From NCBI GenBank assembly GCA_963605405.1, contig CAVCUP010000005.1, positions 1 to 64,000 on the forward strand: a DNA stretch of 64,000 bases. Reading direction: 5' to 3'. Shown one piece after another: positions 1 through 8,119 of this stretch. Position 1 is the first letter of the stretch. Each line of letters opens with the position of its first letter. Origin of the DNA: Paratractidigestivibacter sp963605405 (lineage in GTDB: Bacteria; Actinomycetota; Coriobacteriia; Coriobacteriales; Atopobiaceae). The translations under genes and the position numbers were made by a program. The notes under the pieces are model-generated. The model saw only the letters and a list, made by a program, of their open reading frames with translations, searched no databases and was not told the DNA's origin.

Positions 1-451
1 GGATGCCGCCGGGGTAGGAGAACTGGCGGAAGAACTTCTGCAGGCCGGCCTCGTCGTCGGTGATGTCCGGACGGACCTCACGGTAGGTGCCGTCGAGCAG
101 GGACTGGGAGGTGCCGGCCGGTCCGCCGTGGCCCGGGCCCATGAGGAACACGGTGTTCTGACCGTGGTCGGCGATGAGGCGGTTGACGTGGCCAAAGAGG
201 AAGTTCACGCCCGGGGTGGTGCCCCAGTGGCCCACGAGGCGGTGCTTAACGTCGACGCGGGAGAAGTCGCGGGCCTCGCCGGTCTTCTCGTCCACGAAGT
301 CCTTCTTCATGAGAGGGTTGGAGCGAAGGTAGATCTGGCCGACGGAGAGGTAGTTGGAGGCGCGCCAGTACTTCTCGACGCCCTCGAGCTCCTCCTCGGG
401 AACGGCGTGGTCGAGCTTCTGCCACGGGGTGCCGATAACGGGTTGAGCCAT
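1..451 (-). CDS. xfp: Xylulose-5-phosphate/fructose-6-phosphate phosphoketolase, N-terminal part (runs off the window)
   Basis: Cleaves xylulose-5-P (and usually fructose-6-P) with phosphate to acetyl-phosphate plus an aldose phosphate, using thiamine diphosphate, in the cytoplasm. Only the first 150 codons are present; the family is about 800 residues. Visible family motifs are the N-terminal YWRASNYLSVGQIYL, the GHWGTTPGVNFLFGHVNRLI block and MGPGHGGPA, all in the ThDP-binding N-terminal domain. The ATG at 449-451 has an AGGAGG-type ribosome site 5-10 bases upstream. It lies just downstream of the arabinose genes and the LacI gene, so it is the likely exit route for xylulose-5-P made by AraBAD. 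The upstream region carries two operator-like palindromes and a promoter. Confidence 0.93.
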   Translation of the reverse strand, partial: MAQPVIGTPWQKLDHAVPEEELEGVEKYWRASNYLSVGQIYLRSNPLMKKDFVDEKTGEARDFSRVDVKHRLVGHWGTTPGVNFLFGHVNRLIADHGQNTVFLMGPGHGGPAGTSQSLLDGTYREVRPDITDDEAGLQKFFRQFSYPGGI

Positions 452-525
452 GCTGATCCTCCTAGATCGTAAGCCCCGGCGGGTCCTTGATTGCCATTCC
501 GGAGCGTTTGCTTTGACCAGAAACG

Positions 526-554
526 ATACTAAACAGGTAAAACGCTTTATCTAA
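526..554 (-). promoter_or_regulatory. Putative xfp promoter
   Basis: On the minus strand a TTAGAT box (549-554) and a TAGTAT box (526-531) are separated by 17 bases, about 75 bases upstream of the xfp start. The first operator-like palindrome (536-551) covers the spacer and part of the -35 box, which fits repression. Motif reading only. Confidence 0.45.
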
Positions 555-582
555 CGAGAATTAGAGGGTAATTCGTTTTACC
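536..582. promoter_or_regulatory. Pair of LacI-type operator-like palindromes upstream of xfp
   Basis: Two 16-bp near-palindromes centred on CpG: GGTAAAACGCTTTATC (536-551) and GGTAATTCGTTTTACC (567-582). Their centres are 31 bp apart, close to three helical turns, so both would face the same side of the DNA. LacI-family operators are typically CpG-centred palindromes of this size. Related words occur before galM, araD and the transporter operon, so the adjacent LacI regulator is the natural candidate. Binding is inferred. Confidence 0.5.
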
Positions 583-887
583 TCAGAACTATTTTTGGTT
601 GTTTTGTACGAATTGATTGAACTGTTCGAATGCTTGGGCTGAATGTTTAGCTGCGACCAGACACCGAGAGGCGCAGCCTGCGAACACGTCTGTTTTGCGC
701 CGGGGGGGGCGCGACGGCCTTGCTGCGGCAAGCTCAGGGCGCGGGCGTTTTCCGCCTAAGCCAAGACGTGGCACGCCTACGAAACAGCCAGCCGCATCAC
801 GCCCGATTCACGACGCGGCCGCCTCGCCGCGGCAGGCTCGAGGCTCGGACGCTCTACGCTAGGGCCGGGGGCGGCGCGCGCCCCGCG

Positions 888-1916
888 CTACAGCCAGCTC
901 ACGGAGTCCTTGACGATGATCTTTGGGCGCAGGACCTTCTTGACGCTCGCGGCGCGGTCACCCGCGTCTGCATCGGCGTCCTCGTCCAGGCGCGCGAACA
1001 TCAGCTCGAACGCGCCGGCCGCCAGCTCGGCGGAGTTCTGCTCGATGGAGGTGAGCGCCGGCTCAAAGAGAGAGTCGGCCGCCGAGTTGTCGTAGCTCAC
1101 CACCGAGTAGTCGCGAGGAACGCGCAGGTCATTGGCGTAGAGGAGCTTGAGCAGGCCGAGAGCGATATTGTCCGAGCTGGCAAAGACCGCGGTCGCGTCC
1201 GTCTTGAGGATGCTCTTGGACGACTCAAAGGCGTCCGCGATGTAGTACGCGCTGTGGAGCTCGAGCTCGGGGTCGGGCGCGATGCCGTGCTCACGCAGGG
1301 CTCGCTCGTAGCCGGCCATGCGCTCGAGGCCGGTCTTCGATTCCTTGTTGATAAGCGCGGCGATACGCTCGTGGCCGCGGCCGAGCAGGTAAGAAGTAGC
1401 CAGGTAGCCGCCCTGCTCGTTGTTGAAGCCAACGTAATCGCCGTCGAGGCCCTCGATCGAGCGGTCGACCATGACGTAGGGCACCGGGAGCTGCTCGAGA
1501 ATCGACTTGAGGCCGCGCGCGTAGCGGAGCTCGTCGGCGACGACGATAAAGAGGCCGTCCACGCCGCGGTTGACGAAGAGTCGGATAAGGTCCGCGTCGT
1601 TGTGGGTGCTGTCGTCCGAGTTGGCGATGAGCAGCAGGTAGCCGCGCTTGCGGCACGCGACCTCAAGGTCGTGCGCGAGCGAGGAGAAGAACCGCGACTC
1701 GATATTCGGCACGATCAGGCCGAGGGTCTGCGAGTGCTGCGTGACGAGGCTGCGCGCGATCTGGTTCGGGATATAGCGCTTCTTGCGCGCGACCTCCTTG
1801 ATGCGGGCACGGCTCTCGGCCGATATCTTGCACGGCCGGTCGTTAAGCACGAGCGAGACGGCCGTAGGCGAGAGTCCGACCTCCCTCGCGATGTCCTTGA
1901 GCGTGACCTTAGCCAT
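888..1916 (-). CDS. LacI-family transcriptional regulator, probable pentose regulator
   Basis: DNA-binding repressor of the LacI/GalR family, 342 residues (the usual length). Residues 3-25 form the helix-turn-helix (VTLKDIAREVGLSPTAVSLVL). Residues from about 60 form a periplasmic-binding-protein-like effector domain (TLGLIVPNIESRFFSSL, GLERMAGYERAL, AVFASSDNIALGLL). The ATG at 1914-1916 has a GGGGA ribosome site. It sits between the arabinose operon and phosphoketolase, on the same strand. CpG-centred near-palindromes with the core TAAAACG occur upstream of xfp, galM and araD. From this context I infer it controls arabinose/pentose genes. The effector (L-arabinose or a sugar phosphate) is not readable from sequence. 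It is not a GntR-type AraR as in Bacillus. Confidence 0.85.
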   Translation of the reverse strand: MAKVTLKDIAREVGLSPTAVSLVLNDRPCKISAESRARIKEVARKKRYIPNQIARSLVTQHSQTLGLIVPNIESRFFSSLAHDLEVACRKRGYLLLIANSDDSTHNDADLIRLFVNRGVDGLFIVVADELRYARGLKSILEQLPVPYVMVDRSIEGLDGDYVGFNNEQGGYLATSYLLGRGHERIAALINKESKTGLERMAGYERALREHGIAPDPELELHSAYYIADAFESSKSILKTDATAVFASSDNIALGLLKLLYANDLRVPRDYSVVSYDNSAADSLFEPALTSIEQNSAELAAGAFELMFARLDEDADADAGDRAASVKKVLRPKIIVKDSVSWL

Positions 1917-1988
1917 GCGTTTCCCCTACCTGAGCGTACGTATACCGTGCGAACGTGTGCCGGGCCCGCAAGCGACCCCGCGAATCGA

Positions 1989-2332
1989 GTCCCGTTATTG
2001 TGCCATCAAGTAATGCACCTCGCTGCGGCGCCCCGGAATCGTTCCGCGCAGTAATCCGAGCGGTTCCGGAGCCCTGGATTCTCACCGCGCAGTAACCGGG
2101 ACGTGGCAAAAGCCCCGAATCATCGCCACGCAGTAATCGAACCACGTCAAGCGCCCTGGATTCTTGCCACGCAGTAATGCCCGGTTACTGCGCGGCGAGG
2201 TTTGAGGGCGCACAGGGCAGGAAGATTACTGCGCGGCGAGGTTTGAGGGCTCGACGAGAAGCCCGCTTACTGCGCGGCGCGATTCCAGGGCGCGCCGGCC
2301 GCCTGGCTTACTGCGCGGCGCGATTCCAGGGC
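1989..2332. repeat. Inward-facing array of nine 25-bp units at 41-bp period (array 1)
   Basis: Units lie at 1989 (degenerate), 2030, 2071, 2112, 2153, then 2185, 2226, 2267 and 2308, each 25 bp. Units 1-5 end in a CAGTAA-like word (unit 1 AAGTAA). Units 6-9 are inverted, beginning TTACTGCGCGGC and ending AGGGC. Successive unit starts are exactly 41 bp apart on each side of a 7-bp centre (2178-2184). The 16-bp spacers are unrelated to each other. The array fills the gap between the galM stop and the LacI start. It is not a coding region or a recognisable CRISPR. See findings for the three related arrays. Confidence 0.9.
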
Positions 2333-2350
2333 ACGGGCGAGGGCAACCGT

Positions 2351-3424
2351 CTAACGCGCCGAGAAAGCGTACGTCGTGGCGCTGCGATACGGGCGCTCGG
2401 GCCCGAAGATGGGCTGCGGGAAGCTCGGGTGATGGACGGCATCCGCATAGAAGTTCGTCTCGAGCGCGACGGCGTCGTAATCGTGGTAGACGCGCCCGCC
2501 GCGACCGGCCTCCCCCTCCAGGTAGTTGCCGGTATAGACCTGCATACCGGGCAGGTCGGTCGAGATGTCGAGGACGATGCCCGTCCGATCGGCCTCGAGG
2601 CGCGCGACGTGGCGTTGGGCGCCCACGAAGCCATCCCTGCCGTCCCCGGCCTCCACCAGCACGAAGTTGTGGTCGAGCCCCTTGGCATTCGCGACGGAAC
2701 GCTCGTCGCTCCCCACGCACTCGCCGAGCTTCTTGCCGCCGCGCAGGTCAAGCGCGGTGCCGTCGAGCGGGGTGGCACGGCCCGAGGGAATCAGGTGCTC
2801 GTCGGTCTCGGTGTAGGAATCGGCCGCGACGGTCAGGCGGTGATCAAGCACGGTACCGGAGCCGTTGAGGTTGAAGTAGCTGTGGTTCGTCATGCTGATG
2901 GGCGTGCGGGCAGACGCCGTGCCGTCGTAGGTCACGGTGATGGCGCCCGCGCCGTCGAGCTCATAGGTCACGTGCATGTCGACCTCGCCGGGGAAGCCCT
3001 GGTCGCCGTCGGGCGAGAGCAGGCGGAACTCAACGGCGCCGCCGTCCTCGAGCTGCTCGGCGCGCACGACCTCCCACTCGCGCGTAAACCAGTAGTTCGG
3101 GCCGCTGTGGTTGCAGTTCTCGCCGTCGTTCTTGCCCAGCTGGTAAGAAGCGCCGTCGAGCTCGAAGGAGGCGCCAGCGATGCGGTTGACCACGCGCCCG
3201 ACTACGGCGCCGATAAGCTGCCGTCCCGCAACGTAGCCCGACGCGTCGTCGTAGCCCAGCACCACGTCCACGAGCTCGCCGGCCGCGCTCGGCACCTTAG
3301 CGGAGACGAGGCACGCGCCCACATTGGTTACGGCGACCTCCATGCCGGCCTTGTTCGAGATCGTGAAGAGCTTTGCTTCTCCCCCATCGGCGAGCCGCCC
3401 GAATGCACTACCGTTGACCTGCAT
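2351..3424 (-). CDS. galM: Aldose 1-epimerase (mutarotase)
   Basis: Interconverts alpha and beta anomers of aldoses in the cytoplasm; the GalM family often accepts L-arabinose. 357 residues, the normal family length. Visible active-site landmarks are NHSGPNYW (His), TNHSYFNLNG (catalytic His) and the C-terminal ALETNFYADAVHHPSFP, which carries the catalytic Glu. The start at ATG 3422-3424 is chosen because GGGAG lies 7 bases upstream; longer frames reach into the upstream repeat array. It follows araD on the same strand, so its likely job is to supply the correct arabinose anomer to AraA. An operator-like palindrome and repeat array 2 lie between it and araD, so it may also have its own promoter. 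Confidence 0.92.
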   Translation of the reverse strand: MQVNGSAFGRLADGGEAKLFTISNKAGMEVAVTNVGACLVSAKVPSAAGELVDVVLGYDDASGYVAGRQLIGAVVGRVVNRIAGASFELDGASYQLGKNDGENCNHSGPNYWFTREWEVVRAEQLEDGGAVEFRLLSPDGDQGFPGEVDMHVTYELDGAGAITVTYDGTASARTPISMTNHSYFNLNGSGTVLDHRLTVAADSYTETDEHLIPSGRATPLDGTALDLRGGKKLGECVGSDERSVANAKGLDHNFVLVEAGDGRDGFVGAQRHVARLEADRTGIVLDISTDLPGMQVYTGNYLEGEAGRGGRVYHDYDAVALETNFYADAVHHPSFPQPIFGPERPYRSATTYAFSAR

Positions 3425-3478
3425 GTTGTTCTCCCTGAACGGTGACTTATTTCTCTCTAGCATATATGTTTGGCAAGA

Positions 3479-3494
3479 AGTAAAACGCTTAATC
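3479..3494. promoter_or_regulatory. LacI-type operator-like site upstream of galM
   Basis: AGTAAAACGCTTAATC shares the word TAAAACGCTT with the xfp site at 536-551 and is CpG-centred. It lies 55-70 bp upstream of the galM start. Inferred to be a site for the adjacent LacI-family regulator. Confidence 0.42.
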
Positions 3495-3544
3495 CTGGCC
3501 AATGTCGCGAAAACCCGGGCAACGGCAGCAGCGCGGCCCCCTGC

Positions 3545-3734
3545 GTTGCGAATAACGGGCTGACGGCAATTGAGCGGGCGCCCCCGTTGCGTAAAAAGGG
3601 GTGATGGCAAGAAATCCCTGCCATCACCCCGTTTCTCGCAACATATGGAGCCCAAACGAGCCGATTCGTTGCCATCACGCGCTTTTTCGCAACACGACAG
3701 CGTCACGCCCTGCCATCACGACGGTTTACGCAAC
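3545..3734. repeat. Inward-facing array of five 25-bp units (array 2)
   Basis: Units at 3545-3569 and 3586-3610 (GTTGCG... ending GGCAA) face inverted units at 3618-3642, 3669-3693 and 3710-3734 (TGCCATCAC... ending CGCAAC). The centre gap is 7 bp. Periods are 41, 51 and 41 bp, so one spacer is 10 bp longer. The class is the same as array 3, 24 kb away. It lies between the araD stop and the galM start inside the arabinose gene run and could fold as a large hairpin in the transcript. Confidence 0.9.
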
Positions 3735-3759
3735 GCGCAGCAGCCGCACGCCGTCAGGC

Positions 3760-4473
3760 CTAGTGCTCGCCGCCCTGGCCGTAATAGGCGTTGGGGCCGT
3801 GCTTACGCAGGTAGTGCTTGTCCTGCAGGTACTGCGGGGCGGGGCCGCAGTGGGCCGAGAGGATCTCGGTGTCGCGGGCCATCTTGCAGCACTCGTCGAG
3901 AACTACGGCGTGGTAGACGGCCTGCGCGGCGTCCTTGCCCCAGGTGAAGGGCCCGTGGTTGCGCACGAGGACAGCGGGAACGGCGACGGGGTCGATGCCG
4001 CGCTCCTCAAAGCCGGCTACGATGACCTTGCCGGTGTTGAGCTCGTAGGCCTCCTCGATCTCGGCCTCGGTCAGGCCGCGCATGCAGGGCACGGGGCCGT
4101 AGAAGTAGTCGGCGTGCGTGGTGCCGTAGGCGGGCAGGTCGCGGCCGGCCTGCGCCCAGGAGACGGCGGCGGCGGAGTGCGTGTGGACGCAGCCCTTGAC
4201 GCCCTTGTCGGCCCAGTTCTTGTAGATCCAGGCGTGGGTAAGGGTATCGGAGGAGGGATTCATCTCACCCTCGACGCGGTTGCCGTCGAGGTCGCAGACG
4301 ACCATGTTCTCCGGCGAGAGCTCGTCGTAGTCGACGCCAGACGGCTTGATGACGAAGAGGCCCGACTCGGGGTCGTACTCGGAGGCGTTGCCCCAGGTAA
4401 AGACGACCAGCCCGTGCTTCGGGAGGTCCATGTTGGCCTCATAGACCTTCTCGCGCAGTTCCTTAAGCATCAT
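3760..4473 (-). CDS. araD: L-ribulose-5-phosphate 4-epimerase
   Basis: Converts L-ribulose-5-P to D-xylulose-5-P through a retro-aldol step, with a divalent metal, in the cytoplasm. 237 residues (E. coli AraD is 231). Class II aldolase fold motifs are visible: FTWGNASEYD, IKPSGVDYDEL, the metal-binding HTHS (CVHTHSAAAVSWAQ) and VLVRNHGPFTWG. The start is the first of two adjacent ATGs (4471-4473), with GGGGAG 9 bases upstream. It follows araB with an 84-bp gap that holds an operator-like palindrome, so it may be partly independently controlled. Its product feeds phosphoketolase. Confidence 0.96.
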   Translation of the reverse strand: MMLKELREKVYEANMDLPKHGLVVFTWGNASEYDPESGLFVIKPSGVDYDELSPENMVVCDLDGNRVEGEMNPSSDTLTHAWIYKNWADKGVKGCVHTHSAAAVSWAQAGRDLPAYGTTHADYFYGPVPCMRGLTEAEIEEAYELNTGKVIVAGFEERGIDPVAVPAVLVRNHGPFTWGKDAAQAVYHAVVLDECCKMARDTEILSAHCGPAPQYLQDKHYLRKHGPNAYYGQGGEH

Positions 4474-4513
4474 TTTGAAGCTCTCCCCTCTCTAGGAGCT
4501 CTGGTTTTGAGTG

Positions 4514-4529
4514 TTTCGAACGTTTTAAC
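4514..4529. promoter_or_regulatory. LacI-type operator-like site upstream of araD
   Basis: TTTCGAACGTTTTAAC is CpG-centred and on the minus strand reads GTTAAAACGTT, resembling the xfp and galM sites. It lies about 41-56 bp upstream of the araD start. Weakest of the proposed set. Confidence 0.35.
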
Positions 4530-4557
4530 ACGCCGAAACGCTCCGTTGCGAACGATT

Positions 4558-6159
4558 CTAACTCAACTGAACCTCGGCGGCCTTCTCAGCTTCGTTGACT
4601 TTCTTGAACGCGTCGAGGAACGCGCGGTAACCCTCGACGTCGGCCTCGTCGGGCTCGACGGTCACGCCCTCCATGCCGGCGAAGACCTTCTCGTTGAGGA
4701 AGTCGGCGAGCGTCTCGCCCTCCGCCTTGGTGGCCATGTAGGACGCGGCGACGGCCTGGCCCCAGGCGCCGCCCTCGCCCGCCGTCGCCATGACGGTCAC
4801 GGGCGCCTCGAGCGCGGCGGCCAGAAGCGACTGCGCGACCTTCGGGGTCTTGAAGATGCCGCCGTGGCCGTAGAGCTTGTCGATCTTGACGTCCTCGGCG
4901 CGCAGAGCCTCGTTGCCCGCGGCCAGGGCGCCGAACGCGGCCATGATGTGCATGCGCATGAAGTTGGCGATGGAGAAGTTCGCGTTCTGCTTGCGAACGA
5001 CCATCGGGAAGCCGGTCTGGACGCCCATGACCGTCTCGCCGGAGATGAAGGGGATGGAGACGAGGCCGCCGGCGTCCTTGTCGCCTTCGAGCGCGGCGTT
5101 GAAGAGCTTGGTGTAGATGTCGCCCTTGTCCACCGGCGTGCCCATGACCTGCGCGAAGTCGGCAAGAAGGTCGACCCAGTCGTTGATGTCGGAGGTGCAG
5201 TTGTTGCAGTGGACCATGGCCACGGGGTCGCCGACCGGCGTGGTCACGAGGTCGATTTCCTCGGCGGTCGCGTCCTTGAGGGCGTGCTCGAGCACGATCA
5301 TCGAGAAGACCGAGGTGCCGGCGCTCACGTTGCCCGTGCGCTGGGCGATGGAGTTCGTGGCGATCATGCCGGTGCCGGCGTCGCCCTCCGGCGGGCAGAG
5401 CGGGCAGCCCGCCTCGAGGTCGCCCTCGGGGTCGAGCAGGCGCGCGCCCTCCTCGGTGAGGTGGCCCGCCACGTCGCCCGCGACGAGCACGCGCGGCAGC
5501 AGGTCCTCGACCTTCCAGGCCACGCCCTTGCCGGCCACGAGCTCGTCGAACTGCGCGATCTTTGCCGCGTCGTAGTCCATGGTCACCGAGTCGATGGGGA
5601 ACATGCCGGACGCGTCGCCGATGGAGAGGACCTTCTCGCCGGTGAGGCGCCAGTGGACGAAGCCCGCGAGGGTGGTAAAGAAGTCGATGCTCGGCACGTG
5701 CTCCTCGCCGTTAAGGACGGCCTGGTAAATATGGGAGACGCTCCAGCGCTCGGGCGTGTGGAAGGCGAAGAGGCGCGAGAGCTCGTGGGCGGCCTCGGTC
5801 GTGGTGGTGTTGCGCCAGGTGCGGAACGGCACGAGCAGGTTGCCCGCGGCGTCGAAGGGCAGGTAGCCATGCATCATGGCCGAGATGCCGAGCGCGCCCA
5901 CCTTGCGCAGCGTGACGCCGTACTTCTCGGCGACGTCGGCCTTGAGCGAGGCATAGCAGGCCTTGAGCCCGGCAAAGATCTCGTCCTCGGAGTAGGTCCA
6001 GTAGCCATCTACCAGGGAGTTCTCCCAGTCGAAGGTGCCGATGGCCACGGGCTCGTTGGCCGAGTCGTTAAGAACGGCCTTGATGCGCGTGGAGCCGTAC
6101 TCGATGCCGAGCGAAGTCCGCCCCGCCTCGATATTGGCCAAGATCTGTTGCTTATCCAT
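4558..6159 (-). CDS. araB: Ribulokinase-type FGGY carbohydrate kinase
   Basis: ATP-dependent sugar kinase of the FGGY family, assigned as L-ribulokinase because it lies between araA and araD. 533 residues. The N-terminal FGGY domain begins with the phosphate-binding IEYGSTRIKAVLND. The C-terminal ATPase domain carries GHGGIFKTPKVAQ and AGEGGAWGQAVAA. The start at ATG 6157-6159 is chosen for AAGGAGAAGCAAC directly upstream; an in-frame extension of 41 codons would run into the repeat region. Sequence alone does not exclude another ketopentose kinase, but operon context strongly favours ribulose. Confidence 0.9.
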   Translation of the reverse strand: MDKQQILANIEAGRTSLGIEYGSTRIKAVLNDSANEPVAIGTFDWENSLVDGYWTYSEDEIFAGLKACYASLKADVAEKYGVTLRKVGALGISAMMHGYLPFDAAGNLLVPFRTWRNTTTTEAAHELSRLFAFHTPERWSVSHIYQAVLNGEEHVPSIDFFTTLAGFVHWRLTGEKVLSIGDASGMFPIDSVTMDYDAAKIAQFDELVAGKGVAWKVEDLLPRVLVAGDVAGHLTEEGARLLDPEGDLEAGCPLCPPEGDAGTGMIATNSIAQRTGNVSAGTSVFSMIVLEHALKDATAEEIDLVTTPVGDPVAMVHCNNCTSDINDWVDLLADFAQVMGTPVDKGDIYTKLFNAALEGDKDAGGLVSIPFISGETVMGVQTGFPMVVRKQNANFSIANFMRMHIMAAFGALAAGNEALRAEDVKIDKLYGHGGIFKTPKVAQSLLAAALEAPVTVMATAGEGGAWGQAVAASYMATKAEGETLADFLNEKVFAGMEGVTVEPDEADVEGYRAFLDAFKKVNEAEKAAEVQLS

Positions 6160-6224
6160 GTTGCTTCTCCTTAAGAGATTGATGTAATAAGAAGTCCGTC
6201 CCAGGAACTCTCTGAGAACCTCGT

Positions 6225-6401
6225 GGGGTTTACCAGAGGCCCGCACCCCAGTCATCCCGCCGGGGTTTCCCAGAGGTCCCAACCCCAGTCACCCTGCCGG
6301 GGTTTCCCAGAGGCCCGAGATAGACAGGAACGCGGAGGCGCTGCGTACTAGATGTACGTGAGCCTCCGCGTTCGTGGCTAGATAGGGCCTCTGGGGAAGC
6401 C
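6225..6401. repeat. Tandem 37-bp repeats joined to a 40-bp imperfect inverted repeat between araA and araB
   Basis: GGGGTTT-M-CCAGAGG units begin at 6225, 6262 and 6299, exactly 37 bp apart, with ACCCCAGTCA between them. The third copy is the left arm (6300-6339) of a long imperfect inverted repeat whose right arm is 6362-6401. The innermost 11 bp on each side (AACGCGGAGGC at 6329-6339 and GCCTCCGCGTT at 6362-6372) are perfect. The hairpin lies in the araA-araB leader on the transcript. A role as attenuator, processing site or mRNA stabiliser is inference. Confidence 0.85.
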
Positions 6402-6440
6402 AGTCAACGCTTCGACCCTCGTAGCTCTACAAGCAATAAC

Positions 6441-7937
6441 TTACTTGTAGAACACTTCCCCCAGCTTGAGGTCGCGCTTGAAGTCGCGGATGTTGGTGTT
6501 GGCGTCGATAACCACAGACTCGATCCCCATCGCGTCGGCCCAGTCGATCATCTGGTCGGCCGTGAGGTCGAACGAGAACGCGGTGTGGTGCGCGCCGCCG
6601 GCGTAGATCCAGGCCTCGGTGCCCACCTTGAGGTTGGGGCGCGGGGTCCAGAAGAGGGTGCCGGTCGGCAGCATCGGCATGGGCTTCTCGACCTTCTTGC
6701 AGTCGACGTCCTGGATAATCAGGCGGAAGCGGTTACCCAGGTCGACGAGGGAGGTGGCGATGGCGGGGCCGGTCTTGCCGGTGAAGATGAGGCGGGCCGG
6801 GTCCTCACGGTCGCCCATGGACAGCGGCGTGGCGCGAATGGCGATCTTGCCCTCGGCGATGGAGGGGTCGACCTCGGACATGTGGGACTCGAGGATGCCG
6901 TCCTTGCCCGGGACCAGGTTGTAGGTGTAGTCCTCAAGCAGCGCGGAGCCCTTGAGGTTGGGGTTCGCGGAGGTCATGGCCTTCATCATGCGGACCATGC
7001 ACGGGGTCTTCCAGTCGCCCTCGGGCCCGAAGCCGTAGCCCTTCTGCATGAGGCGCTGGATGGAGAGGGACGGGAGCTGCTTCATGCCGCCGAGGTCGCC
7101 GAAGTGGTCAGAGAAGCAGTTGTAGTCGTGCTCCACGAGGAAGCGCTCGATGCCGATCTCCTGGGCGGCCTGGACCTCGACGTGACGGCGGAACTCCTCC
7201 GGGTCGCGGCCGTCGAGCACGAGCTCGTAGGTGTCGTAGTACTCGTCGGTCAGGGCCTTGATCTCGGCCGGGGTGACGGCGTCGACGTAGGGAACGACCT
7301 CGTTGATGGGCCACGCGTCGACGGTCCAGCCGAACTTGACCTGGGCCTCGATCTTGTCGCCGTCGGTAACGGCAACGTTGCGCATGGTGTCGGAGAAGCG
7401 GGCGCAGCGGATGTTGCGGGACTCCTGCAGGCCCACCGCAGTGGTCTGCCAGCGGCCGAGCTCGGCGAGCGCCACCGGGTCCTTCCAGAACCCGAAGACG
7501 ACCTTGTGGTCCCAGCGCATACGGGCGAAGATGTGCCCGAGCTCGCGCTCGCCATGGGCGGCCTGGTTCTCGTTCATGAAGTCCATGTCGATGGTGTCGT
7601 ACGGGATCTCCTCGTTGTACTGCGTCGCGAACTGGCACAGCGGCTTGCGGAGGTCCTGCAGGCCCAGGATGTAGTTCTTGGAGGGGCTGAAGGTATGGGC
7701 CCAGGTGATGACGCCGGCGCAGTCGGGGTCGTTGTTGGCCTCGTTGAAGACCTGCTGGATCATCGACGCGGTGAGCAGGTTCGGCTTGAGCTCGACCTCG
7801 AAGGGCACCTCGGCGGAGGCGTTGAGGTATGCCACGACCTCCTCGGCGTGCTCGTGGACGTGCTGGAGGCACTCGTCGCCGTAGAGGTCCTGGGTGCAGG
7901 GGCAGAAATAGAACTTGTACTTCTTGATCTCAAGCAT
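6441..7937 (-). CDS. araA: L-arabinose isomerase
   Basis: Isomerises L-arabinose to L-ribulose, Mn-dependent and cytoplasmic. 498 residues, matching the ~500-residue family. The four metal/catalytic positions known for AraA are recognisable: Glu in FGPEGDWKT, Glu in LLEDYTYN, His in LESHMSEVDPS and His in YAGGAHHTAFS. The start at ATG 7935-7937 is set by GAAAGGAAC upstream; the frame stays open far upstream but that part overlaps the permease gene. It is preceded by a GC-rich hairpin after the transporter genes and followed by the 6225-6401 repeat structure before araB. Confidence 0.97.
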   Translation of the reverse strand: MLEIKKYKFYFCPCTQDLYGDECLQHVHEHAEEVVAYLNASAEVPFEVELKPNLLTASMIQQVFNEANNDPDCAGVITWAHTFSPSKNYILGLQDLRKPLCQFATQYNEEIPYDTIDMDFMNENQAAHGERELGHIFARMRWDHKVVFGFWKDPVALAELGRWQTTAVGLQESRNIRCARFSDTMRNVAVTDGDKIEAQVKFGWTVDAWPINEVVPYVDAVTPAEIKALTDEYYDTYELVLDGRDPEEFRRHVEVQAAQEIGIERFLVEHDYNCFSDHFGDLGGMKQLPSLSIQRLMQKGYGFGPEGDWKTPCMVRMMKAMTSANPNLKGSALLEDYTYNLVPGKDGILESHMSEVDPSIAEGKIAIRATPLSMGDREDPARLIFTGKTGPAIATSLVDLGNRFRLIIQDVDCKKVEKPMPMLPTGTLFWTPRPNLKVGTEAWIYAGGAHHTAFSFDLTADQMIDWADAMGIESVVIDANTNIRDFKRDLKLGEVFYK

Positions 7938-7976
7938 GTTCGTTCCTTTCGAACTTTGATGCACTGCGTACAAGGC

Positions 7977-8016
7977 GGCCCCGCCCCCAAGGGAAGAGGT
8001 GGGTAGGGGCGGGGCC
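7977..8016 (-). promoter_or_regulatory. GC-rich intercistronic hairpin before araA
   Basis: Perfect 11-bp arms GGCCCCGCCCC (7977-7987) and GGGGCGGGGCC (8006-8016). There is no U-run, so more likely a partial terminator or an RNA-processing/stability element than a full terminator. Confidence 0.6.
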
Positions 8017-8119
8017 TGGAAGTGGGGCCGCTGCCTCTCGCGAGGCGGCGGGTGGTGCCGTCGGGCGGTTCTCGCCGGGCGCGTCGGATTCGCCGGGCGC
8101 GAGGGCCGTGCGCTTCTTG

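Larger units (their letters stand above)
452..887. other. Intergenic region between xfp and the LacI gene
   Basis: A 436-bp stretch holding the xfp promoter and operators at its left end. The rest (about 600-887) shows no convincing gene. It contains a run of eight G residues (702-709) and a short GC-rich hairpin just after the LacI-gene stop, without a clear U-tract. Confidence 0.6.

Noticed and set aside
702..709. Run of eight G as a phase-variation switch
   Set aside because: It lies in a non-coding stretch far from a start codon and promoter; no gene would be switched by slippage there.
1989..2332. CRISPR array
   Set aside because: Repeats reverse orientation at the centre, spacers are only 16 bp, repeats are degenerate and there are no cas genes.
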